From positions 240,802-304,801 of the forward strand of contig VXAI01000096.1 of NCBI GenBank assembly GCA_013399305.1: a stretch of 64,000 nucleotides of DNA. Direction: 5' to 3'. This stretch comes from Rostratula benghalensis. Its lineage: Eukaryota; Chordata; Aves; Charadriiformes; Rostratulidae. A program made the position numbers and the translations under genes. Of the stretch, positions 1 through 15,300 are shown piece after piece (the first letter of the stretch is position 1; every line of letters begins with the position of its first letter). The notes beneath the pieces are model-generated. The model did not search any database, was not told the DNA's origin, and saw only the letters and a list, made by a program, of their open reading frames with translations.

Positions 1-202
1 TATTTCCCTTTGCTGCAGGAGCCCTCCTCTTGTCACGTTTGTGCAGCACAGCAGAGCTTTTGCCAACACAGGGCTGCTGCTGAGACCCCAACTTCCATAC
101 AAGTCCATGACAGATATCAAGTAGGAAGTAAAAGGCAGGTCCGTTCCAAGAGGGAGAAAGGAAAACGGACAACAAGCAGCAAAAGCAGAAGGGATGAGTT
201 AC
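1..202 (-). other. DNAH1 intron 36, 5' part
   Basis: Intronic sequence running off the window. I see no exon or repeat in it. Confidence 0.8.
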
Positions 203-380
203 CTCTGTCAGCTTGATGATTTCCCCCGAGCTGAGGCACAGCTTCTTATTGTCATCGAGCACCGTGTTCATGTTCTCAATCCACAAAGCATCAACTGGCC
301 CATCAAACATGTACCACTTCTTGCTGGTGTCGGTGGCCGCAGCCCCCCGACGGATGAGTGAGGAAAGGATCCCATCTGTC
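203..380 (-). CDS. DNAH1: DNAH1 coding exon 36 (residues 1882-1941, AAA2; last exon in window)
   Basis: A 178-nt exon: [20 protein letters not shown], then [20 protein letters not shown] and [16 protein letters not shown]. The ALWIENMN...DDN.KLCL.SGE block holds the AAA2 Walker B region. Acceptor CACTTTTCAG, donor GAG|GTAACT, phase 0. The next exon, expected to start AMTMMFEV, is not in positions 1-202 and must lie left of the window. Confidence 0.98.
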
Positions 381-3300
381 CTGAAAAGTGTGAGGAAGGC
401 AGGGCTTGGACCATTCTGGTTTTGCAGAAATAAATGGTAAAGTTTGCACCATATAAGCCAATAGATCTTACCCTGGTTCATGTGCCCAAGGATGCTTGTG
501 CCTCACTTGTTGAGAACTGAGACATACCTCTCAGCCAGAGCAGCACCAGGAAACAATTTCTTTGGGCATTAGGACCTGGAGTTCATGCTTTTTAAATATA
601 AAATGCCACGCTTCCCTTTAACCTCTCTGTCCTCAGTGAAAAACAGAGGCCTTGCTAGCATCCAGTTCCAGTCATACATGAGTTTTCTGCTCTCTGGAGG
701 TGCCTCTTTTACTCTGCCAAGTGTAAAGGGAGATGCAGGGCAGCTACTCTGCTGATTCAGATGCTTTAGTAGGGTAACTAAAGGTTAGGAGAATGAGTGA
801 ATTCGGACTAAAGAGCATGACTACCATCTTCATAACCGAAGTTCCCCATCCTCAGCTTCCTGTGGACCCCCGTGCTGCTGGAGCTGGTGAACAGGAGAAC
901 AGACACACAAGGAATACTGGCTGCTGACAGGAAGAACTCAATCTGCATGTGGAAACCTGGGCTGCAATTTCTGTTCAGGCTCTGGACTCTACTCCCATTA
1001 TTAAATAACTGTTATTTTTATAGCGCTAGTGAATTCCAGGATATTGTTACTGAGATCAAGGGAAAACAGTCTGTTCTAAAGCTCAGCTGATTAAAACAGA
1101 TGGATTTGTCTGTAAATACATTTTAGATGGCTGCTGTATTTTTCTTTTTGTCATGTTGACGTGTCTGTGTGCTGCCCTTGGGTAGGGTCACGTCATAAAT
1201 AAGCTGTCAAGCTTAACTGGAATATCCTATAGAATGTCCTTCAGTAAAGATGCACCAGAGCCCAGGCTGGGAAGCTCCAGGTCTCAGCATCGGTAATGTT
1301 TACTTGCTTGCACTTTTCCTAGAGGCAGTTAGTTTCCTATTTATTTAGTTCCCCTGGTTTTACAGAGCACAGTCTTTAGCTCTGCCCCTAAGCAAGTGGT
1401 GGGTGACAGGGCCAAAGGGAGATTCACGCTGCTTTCTCACACCTTAGCTTCTGAATAAAGTGAGCTGCAAAGTCAACCTCAGGTCACATGTGGAAACATA
1501 AGCAGCAGGACCTGGCTGTCACGAGGGCATATGGGCTATTGGTTCTCACTTCCAAACCATGTAAGCAAACAGGAGCCCTGGCAACGGGAAATAAATGCCC
1601 CGTTATGCCTGAAAGTCATCCTTCGTCATTCAAGGCCACCAGTGCATTTATGCAGAACAATTCAAGAGCACGGCGCAGAGATGACTTTTCTTTAGAAGCA
1701 AAGCACATGTTTTTTTAAGCTGCTGTATCTTAGAGCAGGGGCATGTGCTCCAAAGCAATTGAATTATTCCTTGTTAGGCAGTTAATGCTGCCAGCTGAGC
1801 TGCAGTCACTGTCTGGGCATGTGCTGGCAGCTGGGCCAAGCACACAATAAAAGATGTCAGCGTAAATGGCCGTGACTGGCTGCTGCAGCTCGGTGAGGAT
1901 AAGGACTTGATCACTTCTGGTTTTATGCCACTACTCTAAATAGTTCTCAGCCTTGAAGAGGCTCAAGACCAGAGGAAAAACGTTTCCCATCTGGAAGGAA
2001 GGAAAGCAGGTTTTGTACTTTACCACTCATGTGTTAGCAAGTTGAACTCTCCATAGAGCTGGCCCATTGTGATGGACTTGGGATTCAGAACAAAGTAACT
2101 GACTGCTTCGTAATTCCCACCACTGGCTGCAGGCTGACCTTTCAGTGATGTCATGGCAGCTGCCAGGACTTCGTAACTCTGCAAAAGCAGGAGAGCAAGA
2201 GAGTTAACTGCCATGGCTCCATAATGACAAAGCCACTTGCTCTCTCAGCAACTGCGTTCAAAAGGCAGCGAGAAAGGAGATGGAGTGAAGGATAATGTCA
2301 TAGTAAGGAGATGCCTGCGGGTGTTCACAGAAATAATGCCTTTCAGATGCAGGGGGAGGAAGTCAGGTTGCCTGTGCAAGAGGTCTGAAGCATCTCAAGA
2401 CATCAAAGTATGTCTCAGCCTTAGAAGTTGGCAGCAGAGCTAATAAGCTTCAGTCTAATCTCTCAACTCAAAAGGGTGAGCTACTAATACACTTCCCCAT
2501 GGCTATAAATCAATACTAAAAGGCAGCATCTCAGTCCCCTCACTTCTATGTGACAGAAATTGGAACTGCCAATCTGTGAGTCTTCTGTGAAGCTTAACCC
2601 TCTGTATCACTAGGTGGGTGACAGTTTCCTGGGTCTAGCACAGTGTCTCAACCATACCTTTGTCTTCCCAGAGCCTGTTGGCCCCACTAGCATAAGGCCA
2701 TGACGAACCACTGTGGTTTCATAGAGCTGGATGCATTTAGCCACAAAACCTGTAGAGGGAGATGATGCAGAGAGGGTCTGAGACCAGCTCTCTAGGACAC
2801 AGCACTGGACTAAATGCCCAGGCCCAGAGGGAGCTTGTGGAGAGCCTTTCCTCTCACCATCAACATCCTTCAGATTCCCTTTGATGCAGGATTTGCGAAT
2901 GGCTTCTTCCAGGATGCCATAATCAACAGGCTCTTCTCTGATCTTGGGAAATAAATCTGAGACAATACCACTGAAAAGCTTGAGGTCATCCTGCAGGAAT
3001 TTGGGTACATTGGCATCTCTGATAGCCCGCAGGCAGATCAGCTCCTGCAAAGATTTAAGAACTTAGAACTTCAAAGATCCTGCCTCTTACGTGGCTGCCG
3101 AAAAAGCCACATAAGTCTGTGACAGTGTGGAGTATAAGCACATTTACCTCATTCATAGTAGGATTCTCTCTTTTGAGGTTGCCAGCTGTTGAGATGACTG
3201 TCTTCACAGCTCTCATCCCAAAGTCATAGTGGTCCTGGAAAAGGCACAGAGGAAACAATGTCATCAGATACAGGAACACCACCTAAAAAAAGAGTGAACC

Positions 3301-6300
3301 TATGCATGGCACCCAAGTTAGCAGGTAAGACAATTAAAAAAAAATAGAAAAAAAATAGAGAGTTATGCCTCTGCTCCTTCATCCAAGTCTGCTCTCAGGA
3401 CCCTTCAAACAACTAATTAGTCCTCAGTAGTACAGACTATGGCTGAGGAAGACGAGAATAACTGGATTACAAAAAATCCTAGATGGAGGGAGAAGCAGGC
3501 AGGGCTGCTTGGCTCAACTCTCTTGTCATTGTAATCCTAATCAGGACTGAAGGTGAAGGCACTTTCAGCCACAAGAGGAGAAATGAGAATTAGAAAGGAG
3601 TGGGGTGGTAGACAAAAGGGTATTGTGACCTTTTTGTGATGTCCTATCACAAGATACCAGAAAAACCATCCAGGTACTTTGTGGCAGAAAGTGTCACATT
3701 TAAAAAAGAGTAATGAACACTCGGGCATCTACCTGGCTGCTGAGCTGCTCTGACAATAGTTTGAATGTTGTGGTAATCTTCTTTGCAAGAACTTTGGCTT
3801 CATTAAACCCAAAGGAGTAGAGTGAGATCTCAGCAATCATGGAGTAATCTGGGACCATCATAGCCACTGGACGAAAGAGGGCCTGACACATACAGAAATA
3901 TACACACAAGATCAAAACACTGTTGTTTTTTGCTTTTTCCAGCAAACTGAAGAGGCAGAGTATCTATCCCAGGCTGTTTAGAGGACACAGCATGAGTGTG
4001 CCTGGCACCTGTCAGGGTAGCAACCCTGCAGACTGCAATCTGAGGAGTGCCATTTGCTTACAGATGTGATTCAAATCTCAAAACAATCCTAGAAACTTCC
4101 CAAAAAGCATCACATCCTAATCGTTGTCATGGACACACTGGTGGTCTGGGTAGCATCCAGCACCTGTACCACCCCTTCTTTCCATCTGTGCAGTCTGCCC
4201 TCCTCACCTTCAGGTTATCAGGCAGCTCAGTACGCCCAGCATACCCAGGGTTCATTGTGATGAAGACTGCACAGGATGGGACCAGGGGGATCTCTGTGCC
4301 TTCAAACATGAAGCGATCCACCTAGAAAATTAAAAATATGATCATCCTCAAAGAACAGAGCCTGACCTCCAAATTTAATAGTGTAGCAGAACCTTTCAAG
4401 AGGAAGACAATGGCTTTCAGTAGGTAAATTATCAAACATGGACACACAGAGCTGCCCACAACTGTAGTGACTCAATCTGGTCCCACTGCAGGAATCACGT
4501 ATTACCAGCAATATTTTTCCTTGTTTAAGAATCTGGGCTCATGGAAGATTTACTGATAGGATACAATTTGTTTTTTGGCTCTTGAACAGATTTCTATCCC
4601 TCCAGCTGTAAACAAACATCTTTCCATTTATTCTGCAGTAGACTTTGGACCTGAATTAATTTGTGTCAGAGAGGGCAAAGAGAAACCTAAATCCTTTTTA
4701 AAGCTGTGTAGGTAGTAATTTTAGATGGAGGATAAAGCAATGCAGAAGAATTTACAGGGTGCAAGTTTCTAATTCCAAGTCAAAGTCAAGGAGATTCAGG
4801 TCTTAACCCCTCTGAGTCTAGAGAAGACAAAGCAGAGGCTGGCTGCTAGACCGGCTGACAGCTGAGTCTCCCTGTAAAGCCAGAAACTCACTTTACATTG
4901 CTACTCTGTGTGTGCATGAGTATGCATTTTCCTGCACTTACTGTTTTTTGGGAAGCCACTAAAGCTTGGATAACACATTTAGACAAATTCCGTGCTGATC
5001 AACTTATGGCAGAGCCCTGGCTGCCTTTATCACAGCTCCAATTTGTACCAGCTCAGTGGATCTGTACAGGAGCGTCTCTCACATCAAAGCCTGCTGGCAC
5101 TGCAGCTCAAGGCTGAGAAGTACTTCATCCTGTGAGAGTGTGGGTAACTGTGGCAGCACAGGCCAGGGTGAGGTTACAAAATCCACCCAGGATGCTGACT
5201 ATGTAGTGGCCTGATATGATGGGCCATAGCCAGGGCTTTACCCGTGCCTCTCCATACTCAGGTCTATCAGTCTGAGCTGCCCCCAAGCAGTGAAGTGGGT
5301 CCTCTGTGAAGATGCACGCAAAGACAAGGACTTGTCTAGACCAGCTCATGTGGAGATTTTTTTCTTTGCTGCCTCTGCATCCACATGTTAGTTACGTACC
5401 CTCTGCTGCTGGGCTTTCTGAATGGTTGTGATCTGCTGGGCCACCACAGACAGCACCTCGATATCAATGCGGTTGAACTCATCAAAGCAAGCCCATGCAC
5501 CAGCGCTGAGAAAGGAAGGGAAAAACGGGCAGAAGCAGAAATGCCACACAAGTTCAGCTAGATGTAGAAATTATAAATCCAAATACTGGGGAGGCAGCAC
5601 AGAGACAAGCAATGAATCTGGAACAGGCTCCACAACAGGGAGGGTGTGGAGTCCCCATCTCTGGAGACCTTCAAGCCCCGCCTGGATGCAGTCCTGAGGG
5701 TTGTGCTCTGGGCAATCCTGCTTTAGCAGAGGAGTTGGATGGGATGATCTCTAGATGTCCCTTCCAACTCTGACAATTCCATGATCCCATAGGAGGTAGT
5801 AACACAGCCACAGTGCCCCAGTGCAGTGGAAGGGGCTGTAGCCCTCAGCCCATCCATGCACCCCAGGCCATGCCATGAGTGAGAAGGCACATGGTCCCTG
5901 CAAGACCATGGCAATGTCTGAGCCTACACCCTGGGACAAATTGTGCATGTTACAGATTTGGGCTTGAAAGAAGTGTCAAGTGGAATTCCTGTTTTTCACC
6001 TGAGCTAGAAGTGTAGCAGGTAAAATGTAGACGTCCCTTAAGTCCATTTTTCAGCACTTAGAAAACTACATATAAAGCTGGAAGCATTGTATATGAGGAA
6101 GGTGATCTCCCCACAAGGCATGGTTTAAGAAAGAAGTGAAATTACTCACAAAAATACATCTGAGAGAAGAGTATCATTTTTTTTGTTGGAGTAACTGATT
6201 CAGATTCACCAGCATGCAACAGACTAATTGGACCAGCTCTGTTTGAAATGTAGAGAGAATCATATTTTAGAGGATCCCTCGGGGCTTAGAGCAGTCTCTC

Positions 6301-9300
6301 TTGGCTGCTCAATTTTGGATGCACTCAGCAGATTCTCCCCTTAAGATTAAGCAGCTTGTAGGCTGAATCTCAGTCCAATGTGTATGATACTAAAACAAAG
6401 GCCAGAGCTGCAAACATTTGCACAGGTTTCTAAGAGTGGATTGGTGCAAAGCGTTCAAAGCATCTTAATTTTGCCTTAAATTAACGGGATCTCTATTTTT
6501 TTTTTTTTAACTGGCTCAACTGTCACTCCCTCCTGGCAGGAATTTTATAACTTTGCTCATTCTGGAATACAGTAACCCACTTACTAGGGTTTTGCTTGCT
6601 CCTCCAGGCTGCTATGAAAACTACTTACCAGTTCCCAGTGGCCAGCATCCCTGCATCCTACCCACTCCTTGAAAATGACACACAGCATTTCATTGTACCT
6701 GGCTAGTCCCTTGAAAAACTTTCCCATTGCCATGAAGTCAAGCTGGTCAGAGCAGTTGAACACTACAGTTTGGATGGCAAGTGCTTTCCCCAGGTCTTTT
6801 GTTGTTTCTGTTTTGCCTGTTCCTGCTGGTCCGGCAGGTGCTCCTCCAAATTTCAGGTGCAGAGCCCCTGTAAGCGTCAGATAACACCTACAACAAAGAA
6901 GAGACTAGAAGATGAAAAGCATTTCTATTACTGATTTCAGCAAGGGAGACGTATGATCTTTCCAGCTGGAGACAAGGAGGAATCCATCATTTATTATTCC
7001 ATGGAACTGCTTAGATATGCAGCTCTCTGCAAAGGACTTAGCTATGTGGCCTTGATTAGTATTCATGGGGGCCTGCATGGATAAATCCTTCTGCCACTGG
7101 CTACAGATTCACTCTCCAGAAAAAGGACACTTACAAAAGGGTATAACTATTATTGCTGCTGCATACTCTGGAGCATTAGATGCCCCTATCTAATGGTTTG
7201 TAGAAGAGCTCCTTAGCTATCAGTTGGGCGTTTTCTAGGAGTCAGAGCACTACATTAAGAATCAGGAGAGTGAAAGCAATCACTGAGCACTGATCGCTAG
7301 GAATACAGCAGAACCGATGCCAGGGTGTTCCTATGTCTCAGGGAGTCCTTCACTGTACAAATGGTTTCTATCTACATACATTAAGCAGTGAGACCAGCAT
7401 GGTCAGATCCTCGATTTAATCCCCTGAGGCTTGTTCATCCGGAAAAAAAAAACCCCACCACTTATTCCCCAGATAACAATCTCCTTACCTGTCAGTGAGG
7501 GGCGTGATAACCAGACGGCCACTGTTCCCTAGATATTCATAGCCATAGATAAATTCAGCATTGACAGCTCTGATGTACAGGTCTCCCCTCGTCCAGTAGT
7601 ATCTAAAGATGAATGAATGTGACATCAGGAAGATAAACTGCCTGGCAGCCAATACAGCAGCTCATAGGACTACAGCCTGCATGTTTGGAGACCTGCATGT
7701 CACGGGATTTCCCTCTCAAGAGAAGAAAGGACATGGTAATACAATAGGGTAGACAGCAGTTCTCTCAGGACGTGGAATTAGGTGTTATATCAAGCATTGA
7801 CTCCTCCTTGGGCAGGAGGCATGCCCTCTGACAGTGAGGTTGTCAAACACCATGGTATGGCTTAGTCTATATTGCCAAAGCAGATGCCATTGAAGCTGGG
7901 TCTGTTCCAGATGCCTTAGAACTGACCTCCTTCACAGATTTCAATCCTGCTCCTCACAGGGGTGTTAGAGGTGACTCAGGAACAGTGGTTACAGACTATG
8001 CAAACTCTGGTTTCCGTTTGTCACAGACACATCTGATGGGTAAGGAGAATGAAGGCTGGCCAGGTGGGCCAGGTGAGGTTCAACAGCTATGCTCTCTACC
8101 TGAGCTGGGAGATCCACTCAAAATCATTCATGCTCGTCACATTCTCCTCAATCAGCTTTGCTGCAACGTCCTTGGCGTGGACCTCAATCACAATAAGAGC
8201 TGACAACACTGCTCGCTGCATCTTAGACAATTTTCCACGGACCAGGGCAACCAAATCGCCCAGCTGGGTAAGGAACAGAAAGTGCTGTGAAGCAATCCAC
8301 ATCCCAAAGAGCCAGGCTGTACTAACAACATAGTCAAATTTATGGCATGCTAAGTCCAGATCACAGGCTGTGTCCAGCCAACTTCTGCCTCTTCTCTTGT
8401 CAGAGATACAAATAACTGCTCAGAAAGCAAATACTGCCCAGGGCTGGCTCAGAGCTGACTTTTGCCTGCACTACTTTTCACCACGTTCAGGTGAAAAGAA
8501 AGAGTTAGAACCACCATGAGGCCTAGAGCTGAGGACACCGTATCTCCCAGGTATTAGGTGTGATTAGACACATGGAACAGATAGGAAAGATGTGGTTTAA
8601 CTTTGATTTCTACTTTCCTTCAGTTTTACCCCACCTGTGACTTCTTGAATGATCCGGGAGAAGCTATAACTCACCTTCTTTCTGTCTTCAGGTAATGATC
8701 ATATTATCAGTCCTGTACATTACTGGAGGTTTATGATGACAAATATCCTAATGATTAAGATGATAAGAAACTTTTTTTTTTCTACCTGTTTTGGCTGTGC
8801 TATGCATGACTATGTCTGTTTCTCCTACAGTATTGTCCTGGCTGTATTTATAAGTTATCCAGGGTCTGATGACTGAAAAGTCTCCATCTGGCACAATCTC
8901 ACCTTAAATTCATTTTCATACCTGACTACACAGCTGTGGGAAAAGCCTGATGGACAAATCCCCAGCTTCCAAAGCTTCAGACACTTCCTTTGTCCAGAAA
9001 ATCTGGCAGCCAGCAATGACCACTTGGCCAGGCCATTCCAAGACCCATGTAGTACGTGAAGTCTTAAAAAAAGGAAGAAAAAAAAAAGGTGGTAAGTTTT
9101 TTTTAAAAAAATTATTTCTACATCTCCCTGCTCTGAGATGCACAATTAACAAATAAGAACTGAGTTCTTGTTTAAGAGACTTTCCTTTTTTTCCTCTAGT
9201 TGCTGCGAATAAATCTTCAGGCCCAGGCCCTCTGGACACTGGGCACAGCAGGTACCTTCTCTTCACTGTCACCTGCAGGTTACCAACCTGTTACAAGTGG

Positions 9301-12300
9301 CCAGCAGCAGCTGAAGAATGGCAACCTGTGAGACCCAAAAGAATGTTTCCCCTCCTTTGGTATGTTCTAATTTTCCTAGTTTCAAATTTTCAGACTGAGT
9401 AGAAAACAGTAACAGAAATTTCTGAGGCCTTTCCTNNNNNNNNNNNNNNNNNNNNNNNNNNNNNNNNNNNNNNNNNNNNNNNNNNNNNNNNNNNNNNNAA
9501 AAAAATAAAAATTACATTTTCTACAAGCATAGCTTTTACTCAGGAGCCAGAACCAAGATGCATTCCTCAGTGCACTGACTGAAACCAATAGTTCATGTAC
9601 TGTGTGAGCTGAACATGAGAGCTGAAGACAACAAAACAGGGTAGATCCTTACATAGAGGGAGTTTCCTGGAGAAGCATCCACAGAAATGGATTCACACAG
9701 GGTTGTTCTATGATACTGGGAAGTATTCTGTGGCTGTTCAGTGAGCGTGCAGGGTTTGCATTCTCCTAGACCATTAGCTACTTTCTCAACTCATTCTGCA
9801 CTTAACACACATACACAGTTGGATTAAAGGTTGCATTTTAAAACTAGTAATCACAAATTCATCAACCCCATCACTGGTGACCTCTGTAGTAGGCCTGGAC
9901 ACAAGACATCAGACCTGTCAGTCTGTGATACAACTCTTACCTCTGGATAAACACCAATTGATCTTTCTATGTTGTCCCTTACAGTGGCCTTCATGGATTT
10001 CTCCACTTCCAGCAGCCAGTCCTCCACATTGTCAGTGGGATAGATGGGAAGAAACAGCTTCACCTCCTCTCCTTCAGCAGAGTACATATGTGTGATCTGT
10101 AAGTCCTCCTGGAACAGCAGCTAATGGAAGAAATGCAACAGGAGATGTGAATGGAGGGTTTTCTTTGTATCCCTGCCTTCCAGCCACGAGAGGAGAGCCA
10201 GGCTGCTGTGGTGTATGCTCATTATAAATCTGGTGCCAAACTTGGTTGGGAATACTAATAATAAAGCGAGCAACAGATGTGTAAAATGGCGTCCCCAAAA
10301 AATGGAGGATGATTGTATGAGAACAAGAAATTCACACCACTGGTTTAACTTGAGTAAAGCAAATCACATTATAGGTAGACTGAACATTTCTCATTGCCTG
10401 TCTAGGATTCAAACCCTTGATTCCTGTTCAATTCTGGAGATTCAAATCATTTGCCTTGAGGTCAGAGTGCCCGGTTTTAAGAGTAAAAATTTAACAGCTT
10501 CTCCAGTGCCCCAGCATATCACTAGAAGTCCTCTTATTTATTCCAAGGGCTTTGCACCAGGTTTGCAGTTCAATTTCCTTTCTATTTTCCCAAGCTAATG
10601 ACTAGGAGATTGGTTTCAGTGTCTGAGTATTGTGGTGATGCAAGCTGTGACTAGCTATGGAGTCTAAAGGCTATTAGGAATAATAAAGAGGAAAAATAGC
10701 CAGGTTAACCCCAGCTCATAAGTAGGGATGAAGGCAGAAATTTAATCAGTTCAGGCTTGTTCACTCCTTGTGCCTCCTTAGGCTGTCAGCAAGTGTGGGA
10801 TTCCATCCTAACTGGGTGCCTGCGAGTAGACAGCTAAATCTGAGCTATTTCTCTTGGCCTCCACAGTGGGAGGGACAGACATCTCCAGAGGAGTGTACTT
10901 TCCTCCTAAGATGGGTATCTAAGTCAGTTCTGTAAACTGCCCTTTGCAGATGCCTATTTTCCCCTCCTTGTCTATAAAGCAATTAAAGGTACCCAGTTCC
11001 TAGCCAGACATGTGGCATTGAAACATCTCAAGTCAGGATGCTTGAACCCCACTCCAGGGCAGGCAGAACTTTGCTGCACCCAGGAGCAGTTACAGGTTCT
11101 CAGGAGACATTTCCACACAGCAGAACATGAACGTTCCTCCAGACCTCAGCATGCCACCAAGTTCCTGTGACACCTGCTTCCCAAAGGTGGGCCAAGCTTG
11201 TAGGGTGCTCGCTTTGCCTACCTGTCCAATGTTCTCAAAGCACTTGCGGAGGTGAGGTTGCACAGCAGTGGGGTCTTTTGTCTGAGACAGTATTTCCAGC
11301 AGCTCATCGTCTGAAAGGAAGTAGAACCTAGAAACATGGAGAGAGGCGTGAGGGGAGGCTTCTCTACAGTAGCACTGGCTGCTGAGTCCTGGCAAGATGA
11401 GGAACAAGGCTATTGCTAGAGACACTGCTTCTGACTGCTCGTTGACCTCTTTGTATTTATGTAGAAGAGCAGCAGCCACACACCAGCCATCCACCTTTCT
11501 GTAGAGAAAGACTTCTCCATCTGCAGAAACCAGTTATTCCCATGCAAAGTGGGTTTAAATGAGCATCAAAGAACAGAACTATTCCTTCAGAAATAAGGGA
11601 CAGAGTTACCTGAAGGTTTTCATTTTACGCCATCCTTTCTAGACAAACCACGAGGCACAGATTGGCAATGATGCTACCAGACTGCCCTTAACTCCCAACA
11701 TTTGTGTCTGCCTGTTTTCTCCCCATCAGAGGGCAGCATTGAAAGGCACAGCCTTGCTTGTGTTTGCAGTCTCGTGACAATACCCTAAAGCTTAGATTGT
11801 TTTGCTCTTTCTTGGCAGAACTGGAATGAGCCTCTCCTTTCATATTTTCTGAACCAGGGAGTGCGATCCATCCCGCTGAAATTTGGGGTTACCTGGGAAA
11901 AGCGCGTCTTTTTGTCTCCAGATATTCACTCAGCCCCTTCTGCACAAGTTCGAGTAGTTTGTTACATTCTCTCAGCTTCTCCAGTAGCGTGGGATCAGGG
12001 CACAAAGAAATCACCTGTAAACAGAACGGAGAACATCAGTATTCTGAGCATGTGGGAGATAAGGCAGTGGAGATAATTGGGTTGCCCAGTGATGTTACTG
12101 ATAGGATTTAAATGACTCATTCACAGGAGTATTTTCACAGGATCTGGAGAGGTGTGAGCTTTATGGGTAAGGAAGGGAAACAGCGCTTATGGATATGACA
12201 AACACAGTTCTGGGTTCCCCTAAATACCAACATTTGTAATATGGAATACAATTGGTGATGGTGTCCTGAGAAGTACAGACCAGAGAACAGAAGTGCACAG

Positions 12301-15300
12301 AGCACTGCTACCAGGACACAGAAAATGGCTCTAAACAATTCTAAAAGTCAGTCTTGAGAAGGAAATGAATGAGTTATTTTAAGGATTAGAATTATAGCCA
12401 GGCTGGTTACAAGAGTGATAGGGGATAGGGAGGCTATGCTGAAGGGAAGGTGGAGTGGACAGCTTGGTGCAAGGCATCACAGGAATGACTCTGAACAGCA
12501 GAATGAAAGGCCAAGTTCCAAGACACGAGACCTAGCACCCTGCCTTGGGTTTGTACAGCACTGCTTTTGCCCACACTGTTACAAAACCAACTCAAAGGTG
12601 GTCCTTGTGTGAGCACAGCTTCAAAGAGTTTGGGATGCCTACACTGACTTTCATCAAGGCACACACCTCAGGGTTTTCGTTAGCATTCTTCATGATGTTC
12701 CTCCAGTCCTTATCCATGGCCTGGTAGCGCTGGCTTTCCAATGGGAGCTGTCTTTTGATGTCCTCTGACCTAAAGATGGGCTCCAAGTAGAGCCAAGAGC
12801 GCTGGCAGTTCAGCCATTCATCTAGGACATCCTAGTGGGAAGCAAGAAGAACTTACAAGGACACCATGCTATGAACCTGTTCAACAAAACCATTTAAAAT
12901 GTCACCAGGATGGGTTTAAAGAGGAAAAAAAAATCATTAAATAATAATAAAAAAGAGGTGATGCTGCACTTAAACTTTCCACAATTCTAAAATCTACCTT
13001 CAGTACCAGATCAGGAACTGGAATTTCCTTCCCAAATAACTGATAATTTCCTAGCAATCTCCTTTGCTAACTGTAGCATTTCTGTATCCTCCTGAGACAC
13101 AGCTGGCACTCTGGCAGCCCATGGCTCAAGCACACCCAGATATTAAGTACCAATAAACAGAATAAGGCAGTTATGAATAACAGATAACAATGTTGTCACA
13201 CATCAAACACCAACATTTACATGGAGTTTTCAGGACAGATATTTGTATGTGAATTTTTCTCCTGCAGCAAAATACTGTTCTGCCAGCTGAATCCTGCTGG
13301 GTGCTGAGCATTCAGGCTCTAGTCTGATGAAGTGCTGGCACAGGCTGCCAGGTCCTGCTTTAAACAGCAGTCTTCCAAGCACTTTCATACAGTGAGATGT
13401 GAATGATTAGCATGGATATCACAGGGCCTGTAAGAATTTGTAAAGTCTACTTAGTATAATATTGTTAGAGACGCCAGTAGGGCTACTCACAGCCACAGGA
13501 GAGCCCTGGCCCCACCAAAAAGTGTTGCAATGCGCAGGAAAAGAGCTGGAATGTCATCATTGCTATTTGCAGAATAAGGCTTTGAGTTTATCTCCTCTTC
13601 TACTCAAGTCAGAGGCTTTGACATGCTCTCTTTTTGTCCTAAAGACTGATATTCTCTTGACAGCTGCCCTCCCAGTTCCCGAGCAGCAACTGCACAATGT
13701 CCATGTTCAAGCACGGCAGCAGGGCCCAGCTGCCTGACTTCACCACGTGTGTGTGTAAGACACCAATACCTGTGTCATCTTCAGCTTGTTTTCCCACACG
13801 TTCATCCTTTCCTCAAAGGGTTTCTTAAATGGTGAGAAGGACATGCTCTGAACCATGACAATGTGATCATCTAGGAGCTGAGAAGCTTCATCGGTGTTCT
13901 TCAGAATAAAGGTGCCCGTGTCTTTGTAAAGTGTCACCGTAAATAAAACAGAGTTCCATTCGCTCTCCATTTTGTTGAGTGCCTGGAACAGAAGGACAAG
14001 CGATTTAATTTTCAGATACAGCCTGTGCAATGGTTATATCTCAGCTTCCACAACTCTCTTAATGCCCCTCCCTAACAAGTGACAGGCTTTTCCTCTTGGA
14101 TTGCATTGGAAACTGCAGCTGTGTGTTTAATGCATGAGACACTCAGCAACAGCACTTTCCTCTGCATTGCCCAGGGACACCTCAGTGCTGTCCTGAAAGG
14201 AACACCTTGAGGGGAAAAAAGGGCAATTTCATCTCCAGGCCCATTTATGCCACAGAAGCTGCCAGCAAAGTGCCTATTAATGATTATGGTTAATGATGGC
14301 TTTGTGAAAGGCACAGCTATCTATTGGGAACTCACCTGAGGTTTCAGAGAACAAAAGCTCCCAGAAGGTAATGACTTTCAGTCAAGACCACCTTAGGTTC
14401 CATCCAAACTGGTGAACTGAAGCTGAAAGACTACCTAACCTATGAATCTCCAGAGCCAGCAAGTCTTCCCTGCACGTTTACTGTGGTGAAGCATTTGCCA
14501 CCTCCATTTCCAGACACAGCTAATCTCCCTGACGTACTGTTTGAATGGCAGAATGCAGCCCATCTATTTATTTTAACTTAAACAGTTACTAATCCCAGAG
14601 TGAGCTGTGAGACCTAAGCAGTGGATCAGAATAACTGTCAGGCAGCACTGTTATGCTACAAGTGCCAATCCTGCACAAGGTGAAATGAGTTCTTCTAGTG
14701 TGCAAGCTCAGTTGCGTGGCCATTGCTCCCCTCTCTGAAGCCAGCAGCCTTTTTACTTGCGCTGCAGAATGTGTCTAATGCTCTGGGACAACAGGAACAT
14801 CACCCAAGGCAACCACTGCCTGCTCAACAGAAGCATTTGAGAAGCCACCAAAGACCCAGCAGCAAGTGTCTCTCTCCTCACATTCTCAATGGCGTATTCC
14901 TTGCCAGCTATCTCAGCTACTTTAGTAATGCTCTCGATATGGTCCAGCAGGTTCATTTCCAAGCAGCGACCAACTGTCAGGTTGGGCTCCAGGTTGATGT
15001 TGATGTTAATATCTTCCGACAGCATCTCCCAGTGCCGCTTTCTCATACCAGGATTGTGCAGCCCTTGAATTAAGGGGACGTACAGTTTGAAGTCTTCAAT
15101 CTTGCCTCGGAACTCCATTGCCACGCCCTGGCAGGCTTTCAGGGAGAGAAACAAAACCATCAGCAACCACAGTGTGTGAGGACGTTGTCTTAAGGAACTT
15201 CCTAGAAGCCATCTGAAGCCTGATGTGCCTGTAGACACGTGGTATGGGGTAGATAAGCAGCAGGAGAGAGCACTGAAAAACGCAGGTTGAAGCAATGAGG

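Noticed and set aside
9382..9588. Possible exon around the N gap
   Set aside because: DNAH1 exons 24 and 25 join in phase 0 and match human protein without missing residues, so the gap is intronic.
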